Positions 9,579 to 19,119 of a DNA stretch of 64,000 nt are shown one piece after another. How positions within the stretch are numbered: position 1 is the first letter of the stretch; each line of letters opens with the position of its first letter. The stretch is from Saccharicrinis sp963663905 (GTDB taxonomy: Bacteria; Bacteroidota; Bacteroidia; Bacteroidales; Marinilabiliaceae): NCBI GenBank assembly GCA_963663905.2, contig OY760657.1, positions 434,001 to 498,000 on the forward strand. The letters are read 5' to 3'. The notes under the pieces are model-generated. The model saw only the letters and a program-made list of their open reading frames with translations. It ran no database searches and had not been told where the DNA came from. The translations under genes and the position numbers were made by a program.

Positions 9579-10849
9579 TGAGAAAGGAAGCTCCATCGTT
9601 TATTTTACCGATGGGATTGAACATTTTAGATAGTGATAATTTTCAATTAAATAATGGGATACCTGTACATGTCATAAAAGGAGGCTCCCAGGATGTTGTA
9701 AAAATAGACTTTATATTTCCAGCCGGTTCTGTACAGGCCCCAAAGCCACTTGTTGCTTCGTTTACAAATTATTTAATGCAGGAAGGCACCAAAAGTTATT
9801 CATCTTCTGAAATTGCAGAAAAAGTTGATTTTTATGGTGCATTTTTAGGTCAGGCAACCAACTACCATCATGCACAGATTACTTTGTATGCATTAACAAA
9901 GTACCTGCCAGAGGTATTGCCTGTAGTTGAAGATATTCTTAAGAATCCTATTTTTACAGAACATGAGTTTGATGTATATCATGCAAAAAAGAAGCAGGAT
10001 TTTGTAGTTGATTCAGAAAAGGTAAAGGTTTTAGCTTTCAGGAAATCTCAGGAAGTTCTTTTTGGAGAAAACCATCCCTACGGCAGAGTTGCAAAACTTC
10101 ATCACTATGATGATATCTGCATCAATGACTTAATAGAGTTTCATAAATCGCAATATGCATCTAATCTGTGTAAAATTATTATTGCAGGAAAACCAGATGA
10201 AACATTAATCTCCCAGTTAAATAAATATTTTGGAGCAGATGATTGGAGTAATGATACTGTTGCAAGTGATGTAATTCCTGAATCAGATGCAGAAAAAGGA
10301 AACGAGCATGTAATTATTAAAGATAGTGCTATGCAAAGTGCTATAAGGATAGTTAGACAAACGGTTACCAAAGAACATCCGGACTATATGCCATTGATGG
10401 TTTTAAATACCCTGCTAGGTGGATATTTCGGATCAAGGTTGATGGCAAATTTGAGGGAAGAGAAAGGTTTAACTTATGGTATTTCTTCTTATATAACATC
10501 TTACCTTAAGGCAGGAGTAATAGGCGTTTCTACTGAAGTTTTATCCGAAAAAAGAGATTTGGCTGTGGATGAGATTTTTAATGAGATGAAAAGGCTTTGT
10601 GATGAGGATGTGTCAGAAGAAGAGCTTACTCGAGTTAAAAACTTTATGTTGGGTGATTTGATGAGGAATCTGGATGGACCATTTGCTGTTGCTGAGGCAT
10701 ATAGAGGATTAATGGGATTTAATTTGGATATCGACTTTTTTAAACGCTTAGAAACGACGATTGCCAATATAGAACCGGCAAAAATAAAAGATCTTGCAAA
10801 TAAGTATTTAGTGAAAGAGGATTTTCATATTGTAGTTGCAGGAGAATAG
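9572..10849 (+). CDS. M16-family peptidase-like protein, zinc-less partner subunit
   Basis: A 425-residue M16-fold protein lacking the HxxEH zinc motif: the equivalent place reads SFTNYLMQEGTKSYSS. It keeps the C-terminal substrate-binding signature GGYFGSRLMANLREEKGLTY, whose Arg/Tyr pair is characteristic of the non-catalytic partner in M16B heterodimers. Two start codons are possible, ATG at 9572 or ATG at 9578; the latter forms a TAATG overlap with the upstream stop. Both imply translational coupling with the catalytic subunit at 8322-9578. Confidence 0.92.
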   Translation: MLMRKEAPSFILPMGLNILDSDNFQLNNGIPVHVIKGGSQDVVKIDFIFPAGSVQAPKPLVASFTNYLMQEGTKSYSSSEIAEKVDFYGAFLGQATNYHHAQITLYALTKYLPEVLPVVEDILKNPIFTEHEFDVYHAKKKQDFVVDSEKVKVLAFRKSQEVLFGENHPYGRVAKLHHYDDICINDLIEFHKSQYASNLCKIIIAGKPDETLISQLNKYFGADDWSNDTVASDVIPESDAEKGNEHVIIKDSAMQSAIRIVRQTVTKEHPDYMPLMVLNTLLGGYFGSRLMANLREEKGLTYGISSYITSYLKAGVIGVSTEVLSEKRDLAVDEIFNEMKRLCDEDVSEEELTRVKNFMLGDLMRNLDGPFAVAEAYRGLMGFNLDIDFFKRLETTIANIEPAKIKDLANKYLVKEDFHIVVAGE

Positions 10850-10922
10850 CTTTTTTTTAGTATTATTGCTAGTTTATTATTAGATTAAATTTATAAAGGT
10901 CGTTATATATCTTTTTTAATTA

Positions 10923-13142
10923 ATGAGCGAAGTTTTGTCCGAAATACAGGAGAATGATATCATCAGAAAAGAGTATGAAGCTTTAATAAACTCAAGTCCT
11001 CAGTGTCAAACTGAAAAAGGGATTAAGTTGGTTAATAAAGCTTTTGAATTAGCGCGTAAGGCTCATGCCGGAGTACGTCGTAAATCTGGTGAGCCATATA
11101 TTTTGCATCCTTTAGCTGTAGCACGAATTGTTACAGAAGAAATTGGATTGGGAAGTACAGGTGCAGCAGCAGCTTTGCTTCATGATGTTATTGAAGATAC
11201 TGATTATACATATGAAGATTTAGAAGCTATTTTTGGAAAAAAAGTAGCTTCAATTGTTGATGGCTTAACTAAATTATCCGGAGTTTTTGATAAAAATCAA
11301 TCAGCTCAAGCCGAGAATTTTCGTAAGTTATTGCTTACTATGGTTGAGGATGTCAGGGTAATTATCATTAAACTGGCAGACCGTTTACATAATATGCGAA
11401 CTCTGGGCTCAATGCCTGAGCATAAGCGATTAAAAATTGCTGGAGAAACATTATTTATGTATGCTCCATTGGCCCATCGTTTAGGATTATATGCATTAAA
11501 AACGGAGTTGGAAGATCTGAGCTTAAAATATGAACATCCAAATGTATATAAGGATATTGTTAGTCAGATAGAAACTAAAGAGCAGAAAAATAAAGATCTG
11601 CTTGAAAAGTTTACAACTCCTATAAAAGAATCATTAACAAAAGCAGGTGTTGAATTTGAATTGAAGTCCAGACCCAAATCTGTATATTCTATTTGGAATA
11701 AAATGCAGGTTAAGAATATTGCATTGGATGAGATTTATGATGTGTTGGCAATTCGAATTGTATTTAAGCAAAATGCCTATACCCCTGAAAAAGCTCAATG
11801 CTGGAATATTTATTCTCTAATTACTGATATTTATAAACCAAAACCAGATCGTCTCAGAGACTGGGTAAGTACTCCAAAGGCAAATGGTTACGAAGCATTG
11901 CATGCAACCGTAATGGGACCAGAGGGTAAGTGGGTTGAAATTCAAATAAGAAGTGAGCGAATGGATGAGATTGCGGAACGTGGTTTTGCAGCTCATTATA
12001 AATATAAAGGTGTTCAGGATAAGGAGTCTGAGTTAGAGAATTGGCTGAACCGTATTAAAGATCTTCTTGAGAATCCATCTTCAGATTCATTGGAGTTTTT
12101 GGATGATTTTAAATTGAATTTGTTTGCATCTGAGATAATGATATTTACTCCTAAGGGTGAAGTGAAGATTATGCCCAAAGGTGCTACAGCTTTAGATTTT
12201 GCTTTTGAAATTCATACCAAACTTGGTTATAAATGTATTGGAGCCAAAGTAAATTATAAATTGGTTCCGGTAACCTATGAGTTAAAAAGTGGTGATCAGG
12301 TTGAAATTCTTACTTCAGAAAAACAGAGTCCTAAATATGAATGGCTAAAAACAGCAATTACAGCAAAGGCAAAAAAAGCCATAAAGGATGCATTTAAAAA
12401 GGAAAGGAAAGAAGTTGTTGCCATTGGTGAGAAATTAGTTGAAGAGGCTCTGAATAAGAAAAAACTAACAACAAATAATAGAATTCTTAATAAACTTTTG
12501 CGATATCATAATATTGAGAGAAAAGAAGAGCTTTATTTAAAAATAGGAAGTGAAAAAATTACTCTCGATAATCTTGATAAAATTTTAAAAGAAAAAACAT
12601 CCAATAAATGGATTAAGTATTGGTCACTTTCATTTGGTGGAGGTAAAAAGGAGAAGCCTGAACCTCAAAAAATAGATAAAAAGAAACCATTTAAATTGTC
12701 TGATGATACAGATGCCAGTAATTATATAATTGCCAATTGTTGTAATCCAATACCTGGTGATGATGTTGTTGGTTATGTTGATGATGATGAAAAGGTAATA
12801 CTACATAATAGAAAATGTCCTGTAGCTATAAAATTAATGTCTAGTCAGGGAAATAAAATCGTTTCAGCAGACTGGACTACTCACAAACTTCTTTCGTTCT
12901 TAGCTATTATTAAACTTACAGGGATTGATCAGATTGGTATTGTAAATAAAATAACCAAGGTGATTTCAGATGATCAGAATGTAAATATGAGATCAATTCA
13001 TGTGGAAAGCCATGATGGAATATTTGATGGAATCATTAATCTTTATATTCATAATGTTGAGGATTTGAATAATCTAATTTATAACCTTATGAAAATCAAG
13101 GGTGTTTATACTGTTACTCGTCAGGAAAGAATGCAGAATTAA
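10923..13142 (+). CDS. rel: Bifunctional (p)ppGpp synthetase/hydrolase, RelA/SpoT family
   Basis: A 739-residue long RSH protein that makes and degrades the stringent-response alarmone (p)ppGpp. Domains in order: HD hydrolase with intact His87-Asp88 in LLHDVIEDTD; synthetase with SRPKSVYSIWNKM, RDWVSTPKANGYEALH and EIQIRSERMDEIAERGFAAH; TGS (IMIFTPKGEVKIMPKGATA); a helical and cysteine-containing region (IIANCCNPIPGDDVVGYV); and a C-terminal ACT domain (about residues 660-735). The intact HD motif indicates a hydrolase, and the synthetase motifs indicate dual activity as expected for the main RSH of this phylum. It sits alone between M16 genes and the Fur-family gene, with a 73-base AT-rich leader. 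Confidence 0.95.
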   Translation: MSEVLSEIQENDIIRKEYEALINSSPQCQTEKGIKLVNKAFELARKAHAGVRRKSGEPYILHPLAVARIVTEEIGLGSTGAAAALLHDVIEDTDYTYEDLEAIFGKKVASIVDGLTKLSGVFDKNQSAQAENFRKLLLTMVEDVRVIIIKLADRLHNMRTLGSMPEHKRLKIAGETLFMYAPLAHRLGLYALKTELEDLSLKYEHPNVYKDIVSQIETKEQKNKDLLEKFTTPIKESLTKAGVEFELKSRPKSVYSIWNKMQVKNIALDEIYDVLAIRIVFKQNAYTPEKAQCWNIYSLITDIYKPKPDRLRDWVSTPKANGYEALHATVMGPEGKWVEIQIRSERMDEIAERGFAAHYKYKGVQDKESELENWLNRIKDLLENPSSDSLEFLDDFKLNLFASEIMIFTPKGEVKIMPKGATALDFAFEIHTKLGYKCIGAKVNYKLVPVTYELKSGDQVEILTSEKQSPKYEWLKTAITAKAKKAIKDAFKKERKEVVAIGEKLVEEALNKKKLTTNNRILNKLLRYHNIERKEELYLKIGSEKITLDNLDKILKEKTSNKWIKYWSLSFGGGKKEKPEPQKIDKKKPFKLSDDTDASNYIIANCCNPIPGDDVVGYVDDDEKVILHNRKCPVAIKLMSSQGNKIVSADWTTHKLLSFLAIIKLTGIDQIGIVNKITKVISDDQNVNMRSIHVESHDGIFDGIINLYIHNVEDLNNLIYNLMKIKGVYTVTRQERMQN

Positions 13143-13228
13143 ATATTGTTTTAATTTAGTCTAAACAATAGTATAATTATTTAGGTAAAATATTTATCTT
13201 TAGCCAGCTATTTATAATTGGTTTATTT

Positions 13229-13672
13229 ATGGATAAGGTGAAAACAAAAGAAGTGGTAAAGAAAATTTTCACTGAGTTTCTGCAAAAGAATGGACACCGC
13301 AAAACTCCTGAAAGGTTTGCGATACTTGAGGAAATTTATTCCAGGGATGGTCATTTTGACATTGAGTCTCTATATATTTTTATGAAAAATAAAAATTATA
13401 GGGTAAGTAGAGCTACGTTATACAATACGATAGATTTACTATTGGAGTGTAAATTGGTTATAAAGCATCAATTTGGTAAAAATATTGCTCAGTTCGAAAA
13501 GTCTTTTGAATCTAAACAACATGATCATTTAATATGTACACATTGTGGTAGTGTTATTGAATTTTGTGATCCCGGGATTCAGAGCATTCTCAATAATGCC
13601 AAAGAGACGATGGACTTTACTGTTTCCCATCATTCTTTATATATTTATGGAGTTTGTAAAAACTGTCAATAG
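13229..13672 (+). CDS. Fur-family metal-responsive transcriptional regulator
   Basis: A 147-residue protein with the Fur winged helix (about residues 12-85: KTPERFAILEEIYSRDGHFD and RVSRATLYNTIDLL) and C-terminal dimerisation/metal domain. The structural zinc site is present as C103-x2-C106 and C143-x2-C146. The usual HHDH metal motif reads QHDH here (residues 97-100), replacing the first His by Gln. Whether it senses iron (Fur), zinc (Zur) or peroxide (PerR) cannot be told from sequence. It is 86 bases downstream of rel and 197 bases upstream of purA. Confidence 0.9.
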   Translation: MDKVKTKEVVKKIFTEFLQKNGHRKTPERFAILEEIYSRDGHFDIESLYIFMKNKNYRVSRATLYNTIDLLLECKLVIKHQFGKNIAQFEKSFESKQHDHLICTHCGSVIEFCDPGIQSILNNAKETMDFTVSHHSLYIYGVCKNCQ

Positions 13673-13798
13673 ATACTTTCTTTAATTTTCTACAACTGGT
13701 TTAACCATATAACTCTCTTAAAACCATATTTTATAGGGGATTGGATAATTGTGTAAAAAATATATTAAAAACCATGACATTATCCCATTTTTAATAGT

Positions 13799-13806
13799 TA
13801 CTTTTG
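13799..13806 (+). promoter_or_regulatory. Candidate -7 box for purA (TACTTTTG)
   Basis: TACTTTTG fits the TAnnTTTG consensus and is 64 bases upstream of the purA ATG in a 197-base gene-free gap. No clear -33 TTG was found at the usual spacing. Confidence 0.45.
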
Positions 13807-13869
13807 CTGGTCGAAAAAAATATCAGACAGAATCTTGCCAGATAGTAAAAAAGTTTAAAACAATATATA

Positions 13870-15132
13870 ATGAAAGTTGATGTTCTTCTTGGTCTTCAAT
13901 GGGGAGACGAGGGTAAAGGAAAAGTTGTGGATGTACTAACACCCAAGTATGATGTTATCACAAGGTTTCAAGGTGGTCCTAATGCTGGACATACTTTAGA
14001 GTTTAATAACATTAAACATGTATTACATAACATTCCTTCAGGCATTTTTCATACAACCAAAATGAATATTATTGGTAATGGAGTAGTGCTTGATCCAATT
14101 AGTTTTAAACAAGAAATAGATGAACTTGAGGCCAAAGGAATGGATTTAACTCAAAACCTTCTAATTTCTAAAAAAGCTCATCTTATCCTCCCAACACATC
14201 GTATTCTTGATGCCGCATCAGAGGCTTCAAAAGGAAAAACAAAAATTGGTTCTACATTAAAAGGAATCGGTCCTACATATATGGACAAAACCGGTAGAAA
14301 CGGATTACGTGTTGGAGATATCATCGGTAATTTTGATGAGAAATATAATGAGCTTAAGAAAAAGCACGAGCAATTACTTTCAATGTATGATTTCGAGTAT
14401 AATATTGAAGAATTCGAAAAAGGATTACAAGAAGGTATAGATTGTATTAAGAAGTTTCAGCTTATTGACAGTGAACATCAAATTAACGATTATATAAAAG
14501 CTGGTAAAACAGTTTTAGCTGAAGGTGCTCAGGGAACTTTATTAGATATTGATTTTGGATCTTATCCATTTGTTACTTCTTCAAATACTATTTGTGCAGG
14601 TGCTTGTACAGGTATGGGTGTAGCTCCAAATAAGATTGGTGAAGTTTTCGGAATATTCAAGGCTTATTGTACAAGAGTAGGAAGTGGTCCATTCCCTACT
14701 GAATTAGAAGACGCAACAGGAGAAGAATTACGTAAGGCTGGTCATGAGTTTGGTGCAACTACAGGACGTCCACGTAGATGTGGTTGGTTAGATTTAGTTG
14801 CTTTAAAATATTCAGTTATGATTAATGGTGTTACACAATTAATTATGACTAAAGGAGATGTTTTAAGTTCTTTTGAAACCATTAAAGTAGCTACTTCTTA
14901 TATAATTGATGGTAAAGAAACTTCAGATTTTCCTTATGAACTGCCAGAAAAGATAGAAGTTGGATATACAGAACTACCAGGATGGAAAGCTGACCTTACA
15001 GGAATGAAATCGGAAGATGAATTCCCTGTAGAGTTGAAAAACTATATTGATTATCTGGAAAAAGAGTTGGAAGTGCCAATTACTATTGTTTCAGTTGGTC
15101 CGGATAGAGAACAGACTATTGTTAGAAAGTAA
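13870..15132 (+). CDS. purA: Adenylosuccinate synthetase
   Basis: PurA joins IMP and aspartate using GTP, the first committed step from IMP to AMP, in the cytoplasm. The 420-residue length is normal. The N-terminal GDEGKGKVVD loop contains catalytic Asp13, and His41 lies in GPNAGHT; both correspond to the catalytic residues of characterised PurA proteins. Further signatures include KGIGPTYMDKTGRNGLRVGD, EGAQGTLLDIDFG and TTGRPRRCGWLD. It is monocistronic: preceded by a putative -7 box and followed by a strong terminator. Confidence 0.98.
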   Translation: MKVDVLLGLQWGDEGKGKVVDVLTPKYDVITRFQGGPNAGHTLEFNNIKHVLHNIPSGIFHTTKMNIIGNGVVLDPISFKQEIDELEAKGMDLTQNLLISKKAHLILPTHRILDAASEASKGKTKIGSTLKGIGPTYMDKTGRNGLRVGDIIGNFDEKYNELKKKHEQLLSMYDFEYNIEEFEKGLQEGIDCIKKFQLIDSEHQINDYIKAGKTVLAEGAQGTLLDIDFGSYPFVTSSNTICAGACTGMGVAPNKIGEVFGIFKAYCTRVGSGPFPTELEDATGEELRKAGHEFGATTGRPRRCGWLDLVALKYSVMINGVTQLIMTKGDVLSSFETIKVATSYIIDGKETSDFPYELPEKIEVGYTELPGWKADLTGMKSEDEFPVELKNYIDYLEKELEVPITIVSVGPDREQTIVRK

Positions 15133-15154
15133 AATTTCTAAATGAAAATATTTT

Positions 15155-15190
15155 AAAGCCTGAGTAGTAAATTCTATTCAGGCTTTTTTT
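15155..15190 (+). terminator. Intrinsic terminator of purA
   Basis: AAAGCCTGA and TCAGGCTTT flank an AT-rich loop of about fifteen bases and are followed by a run of T. It begins 23 bases after the purA stop. Confidence 0.85.
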
Positions 15191-15261
15191 ATTCATTTAC
15201 ATATGAAAATTGCATTCGTTTTGCAGTTTTAAAACTGATTGTATATTTTCAAGCATTCTAA

Positions 15262-16368
15262 ATGAAATTATATATGCCTGGAATATATGAACCTACATTA
15301 TTAATTAATTCTGAAATCTGTAAAAGAAATATCAGAGTTATGAATAATAGAGTGAAAAGATGGGGTGGTCAGTTTCGTCCTCACTTTAAAACGCATCAGT
15401 CTTCTATAATAGGAACCTGGTTTAAAGAAGAGGGTGTAGAAACAATTACAGTTTCATCATTTAAAATGGCCAAATATTTTGCTGATAATGGTTGGAAAGA
15501 TATTACAGTTGCATTAACAGCCACAGTTTTAAATAAGGATGTTATAAATTCACTAGCTGATAAGATTAATTTGAATATTCTTATTGAAGATATTGAAACT
15601 ATAAAAATACTGGAGAAAGAATTAAAGCATCCGGTTGGAGTTTATATAAAAGCAGATACAGGTTATCATAGAACTGGGGTGGATGTAAAAGATCTGTCTA
15701 ATATTAAACGCTTTTTAAATGAATTAAAAAATAAAAAGAATTTAATTTTCATTGGATTTTTAACACATGCCGGCAATACCTATAAATGTATAAGTAAGGA
15801 AGAAATTGCACAAGTTGCAAAAATAAGTAAGGATAGTTTTCTGTCTTTAAAGGTATTCTTAAAAGATCAATTTCCCTTAATGCAATTATCCTGGGGAGAT
15901 ACACCAAGTTGTTCTGTTTATGATGAATTTAATGGGATTGATGAATTCAGACCTGGTAATTTTGTGTTCTATGATTATATGCAAACCTCAATTGGTAGTT
16001 GTGAATTAACTGATATTGCAGTTTGCCTGGCGGCTCCGGTTGTTGCGGTTCATACAGAGAGAAATGAAGTGGTAATTCATGCAGGTGCAGTGCATTTATC
16101 CAAAGATTCTATTCAGCTTGAAGATGGCTCTGTTTCTTTTGGTAAAGTCATTTCTATGCATGATGGCCAATGGGACGTAAATAAAGTATATGGAGAGATA
16201 CGATCATTATCTCAGGAACATGGTATCGTATCTGTAAAATATGATTACATTATGGAATTAAAACCTGGAGATATTGTTGGAGTTTTACCTGTTCATTCAT
16301 GTCTTACTGCAAATCTTATGAAGAAATTTATCACAACAGAAGGTAACCTTATTCCTATGATGGAGTAA
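15262..16368 (+). CDS. PLP-dependent D-threonine aldolase / D-serine dehydratase-like enzyme
   Basis: A 368-residue fold-type III PLP protein (alanine-racemase-like barrel plus DSD1-like C-terminal domain). Lys43 in RPHFKTHQ is the expected PLP lysine. The C-terminal PVHSCLTANLM contains the His-x-Cys pair that binds the divalent metal in D-threonine aldolase and eukaryotic-type D-serine dehydratase. KADTGYHRTG and FLTHAGNTY are conserved barrel strands. Substrate is uncertain: D-threonine, D-serine and related beta-hydroxy D-amino acids are all plausible. The gene follows the purA terminator and may be transcribed with the lipoprotein genes after it (gap 36 bases). Confidence 0.88.
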   Translation: MKLYMPGIYEPTLLINSEICKRNIRVMNNRVKRWGGQFRPHFKTHQSSIIGTWFKEEGVETITVSSFKMAKYFADNGWKDITVALTATVLNKDVINSLADKINLNILIEDIETIKILEKELKHPVGVYIKADTGYHRTGVDVKDLSNIKRFLNELKNKKNLIFIGFLTHAGNTYKCISKEEIAQVAKISKDSFLSLKVFLKDQFPLMQLSWGDTPSCSVYDEFNGIDEFRPGNFVFYDYMQTSIGSCELTDIAVCLAAPVVAVHTERNEVVIHAGAVHLSKDSIQLEDGSVSFGKVISMHDGQWDVNKVYGEIRSLSQEHGIVSVKYDYIMELKPGDIVGVLPVHSCLTANLMKKFITTEGNLIPMME

Positions 16369-16404
16369 AGGATATGTGATTATTGTAAATCTATTAGATC
16401 TATT

Positions 16405-17808
16405 ATGAAACAAATTGTACTATTCTTAAGTATTTTATTGATTTTTACAGCTTGCGCAAGTAAGCGTTATTTAAAGAAAGGATTAGAGCTTGAAAATTCT
16501 GGTTTGTATTCAGATGCTGCTAATCAATATTATAATTCATTACTAAAAAATATTAATAATATTGATGCAAAAATTGGTTTGCAAAGGACTGGCCAGCTTG
16601 TTTTGGATGACTATATTGAGAAATTTAAAAATCAATACAGTAATGGAACATCCAAAGATGCAGTGTATGCTTTTATAAAAGCTGAGAATTACTATAATAA
16701 AATCAAAAAAGTTGGATTAAATCTAATCTTTCCTGAGGAGCAAAGAAGTTATTATAAAGAAGTTCAGGATGTTTATTTAAGCTCTTTGTATGAGGATGCA
16801 ATCAAGGCTTTGGAATTAGAAGAATTTTCAAGTTCAGAGAAGGTATTCTCTGAAATATTATCTCTGAATAACAATTATAAAGATGCTAAATCAAAGTGGA
16901 TTGTAGCCAAATATGAACCAGTTTATCGCGAAGGAAAACAGCAAATGAATTCGGACATGTTTCGTTCTTCATATTTTACTTTTAAAAATATAATAGATAA
17001 CGTGAAAGTGTACGAAGATGCTCTCGAACTAATGAATATCTCTTTAGAAAGAGCTAAACTTACTATTGCTGTCAAAAACTTCGAAATTCCCTACACTTCA
17101 TACGAAACTGTGTCAGTCAGTTTAAAGAGCAAACTTATCAATGGTATTAATAATCTCAATTCGCCTTTGTATGAAGTTGTCTCTAATACAGTAAAACAAA
17201 ATGACCCATTCTCATCAGTAAATGGAGTATCTTCTCCCATTGCAATTGAAAAAGACAGAGATAGTGGCTTGGTAAAGAATTATACGGGAGTTAATACCAA
17301 AGCTGTTTTTACAGGTAAGGTATTAAATTATAAGGTTTATAATGGAAAGTTGGCTAAGAGAGAGAAAAGAGGTTATTTAGAAAGAACGGTAGAATATGTA
17401 GATAAAGAAACAGGTGAAAAGAAGAAGAAAAAAGAGTATGATAAAGTTAAATATTACGAATATGAAATGACCCGTTATGTTTCTATGTCGTTTGAATACA
17501 ATATGAAACGTACCGATAGAGATGAGGTCCCTTTATCAAATGTATTCACAGATCAGGAAACTGATGAGTTGCATTATGTTGTATATGAGGGTGATTATAA
17601 AAAGTTAGTTCCTGGTTATTGGAAATATACAAGTAAAGATAGTAGTGAAGATTACATTAGTAATAATAGTACTGCTATTAATAATTTACGTGATTTGGTT
17701 AAGAGTAATAGAACAGCGAAATCGAGTAGTGAGTTACAAAAAGACTTAATTGATAAGTGTGTTCATACTATTGTTTCTGAAATATCTAATTATAAACCTG
17801 AAAATTAA
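16405..17808 (+). CDS. Outer-membrane lipoprotein with TPR-like N-terminal half
   Basis: A 467-residue protein with a lipoprotein signal ending LLIFTAC (lipidated Cys17). Residues about 20-210 show helical repeats similar to tetratricopeptides (for example GLYSDAANQYYNSLLKN and ALELEEFSSSEKVFSEIL). From about residue 225 the pattern changes to mixed strand/helix (LTIAVKNFEIPYTSYETVSV), which could be a CsgG/LpoB-like domain; this is a guess. No enzyme motif is seen. It is twelve bases from the next gene, another lipoprotein, and the two probably work together at the outer membrane. Confidence 0.8.
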   Translation: MKQIVLFLSILLIFTACASKRYLKKGLELENSGLYSDAANQYYNSLLKNINNIDAKIGLQRTGQLVLDDYIEKFKNQYSNGTSKDAVYAFIKAENYYNKIKKVGLNLIFPEEQRSYYKEVQDVYLSSLYEDAIKALELEEFSSSEKVFSEILSLNNNYKDAKSKWIVAKYEPVYREGKQQMNSDMFRSSYFTFKNIIDNVKVYEDALELMNISLERAKLTIAVKNFEIPYTSYETVSVSLKSKLINGINNLNSPLYEVVSNTVKQNDPFSSVNGVSSPIAIEKDRDSGLVKNYTGVNTKAVFTGKVLNYKVYNGKLAKREKRGYLERTVEYVDKETGEKKKKKEYDKVKYYEYEMTRYVSMSFEYNMKRTDRDEVPLSNVFTDQETDELHYVVYEGDYKKLVPGYWKYTSKDSSEDYISNNSTAINNLRDLVKSNRTAKSSSELQKDLIDKCVHTIVSEISNYKPEN

Positions 17809-17820
17809 TATCTTTTCATA

Positions 17821-18777
17821 ATGAGATCTAGTTTATTTATCTTCATTTGTTTATTGATTGTATCATGCTCCTCTACTAAAAAACAAGCAGAAATGCTTGA
17901 GCAAACAAAGCCATACTGGGTAAAAGAACGTCCTGTTGACAATTCATATTATTATGGAATTGGGATTGTTCCAAAAGTTGGGGCTCCAATGTTATATGAA
18001 GATAAAGCGAAGGAAAGAGCTCTGGCAGATATCTCTAGTCAAATTAGTTCTACTGTTAAGTCAGAAGCAATATTATATCAGGTGGAGGATAAGAATGGTG
18101 TGAGAGACTTTCTTCAGAATAGAATTAAATCAGTTTCAGAAGGTTTTTTGGAAGGTTATGAATACATTGATAAATGGGAAGATTTATCTAATACTTATGC
18201 TTTTTATCGTTTGTCGAAAAAGGTTTATAAAGAGTTAAAAGCAAAAAGGAAAGAAGAAGCTCTAAAAGCTGCAAAAGAGAAATATTTAGCAGGCTTAGAA
18301 TTAAAAAGAAAGGGTAGTATTGTTCCTTCTTTGGAGCATTTTTCTGCTTGTATTGATATTCTTAGTGGCTATATGAATGAATACACAAATGTAGAGATAG
18401 AAGCAGAGCAAGTTGATCTTGTTTCAGAATCGAATATAGAGATCGCACAAACAATTACGAACCTTTCAATACAAGTTAAGGAAAATAGAGTTGTTTCAGG
18501 ATCTAATGATTGTATTGGTATTTATTATAATAATTCCTTACCGGTTAAAAATTTACCAGTAAAATTAGAGTATAGTGGGGGGTATTTAGTGAACGATAGG
18601 ATTAAGACGGATGATAAGGGTTATGTAAGTATCCCAAATCTCACTAAAGGAGAAAGTTCTAATAAATTATTAGTGAAAGTAGATTTGGTGTACTTAGGGC
18701 GTCAGGTTACCCGGAATTTGTATGTTCGAAAAATTATTGAAAATCAAAAAGCAGCAGAATTTACTATAGATGTATAA
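17821..18777 (+). CDS. LPP20-family lipoprotein
   Basis: A 318-residue lipoprotein with lipobox LLIVSC (Cys16). Residues about 30-140 match the LPP20-like domain pattern (KPYWVKERP, YYYGIGI, ALADISSQISSTVKSE, AFYRLSKKVY). A helical lysine-rich stretch follows, then a C-terminal immunoglobulin-like segment with NLPVKLEYSGGY and DDKGYVSIPNL. The role of LPP20 proteins is poorly understood. It closes a transcription unit with the lipoprotein at 16405-17808, since a terminator follows. Confidence 0.85.
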   Translation: MRSSLFIFICLLIVSCSSTKKQAEMLEQTKPYWVKERPVDNSYYYGIGIVPKVGAPMLYEDKAKERALADISSQISSTVKSEAILYQVEDKNGVRDFLQNRIKSVSEGFLEGYEYIDKWEDLSNTYAFYRLSKKVYKELKAKRKEEALKAAKEKYLAGLELKRKGSIVPSLEHFSACIDILSGYMNEYTNVEIEAEQVDLVSESNIEIAQTITNLSIQVKENRVVSGSNDCIGIYYNNSLPVKNLPVKLEYSGGYLVNDRIKTDDKGYVSIPNLTKGESSNKLLVKVDLVYLGRQVTRNLYVRKIIENQKAAEFTIDV

Positions 18778-18801
18778 TTAAGTTTAATAATATATATATG
18801 A

Positions 18802-18832
18802 CCCGCAATCATGTTTTGGTTGCGGTTTTTTT
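18802..18832 (+). terminator. Intrinsic terminator of lipoprotein operon
   Basis: CCGCAATC pairs with GGTTGCGG (one T-G wobble) around a seven-base loop, followed by a run of seven T. It lies about 25 bases past the stop of the LPP20 gene. Confidence 0.85.
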
Positions 18833-19119
18833 ATTAAATCAAATAAAGGCTGGAGTTTTGTATTTGAAAATGTATAGGAGGTGCATTATTCTAAAAGTTC
18901 TATAAATATCCGTGTCATAGGAATATGAAAAAGAATAGTTCATCAATGTTGTATGGAAATGTAAATTTAGTCGATCACCAATCTGTAATAGAATAGAGGA
19001 TTTAAACATAATTATTTTTCCTTTTATCTAAAGATATATACGATCTATCAATTATGTATATCATTTACCTCAATATAGCGTATCCCATAAAAAGAATAAC
19101 ACAACTAACCATTATTAAT

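Noticed and set aside
13143..13173. ATTGTTT/AAACAAT inverted repeat after rel, as a terminator.
   Set aside because: The stem is short and AT-only, and no T run follows.
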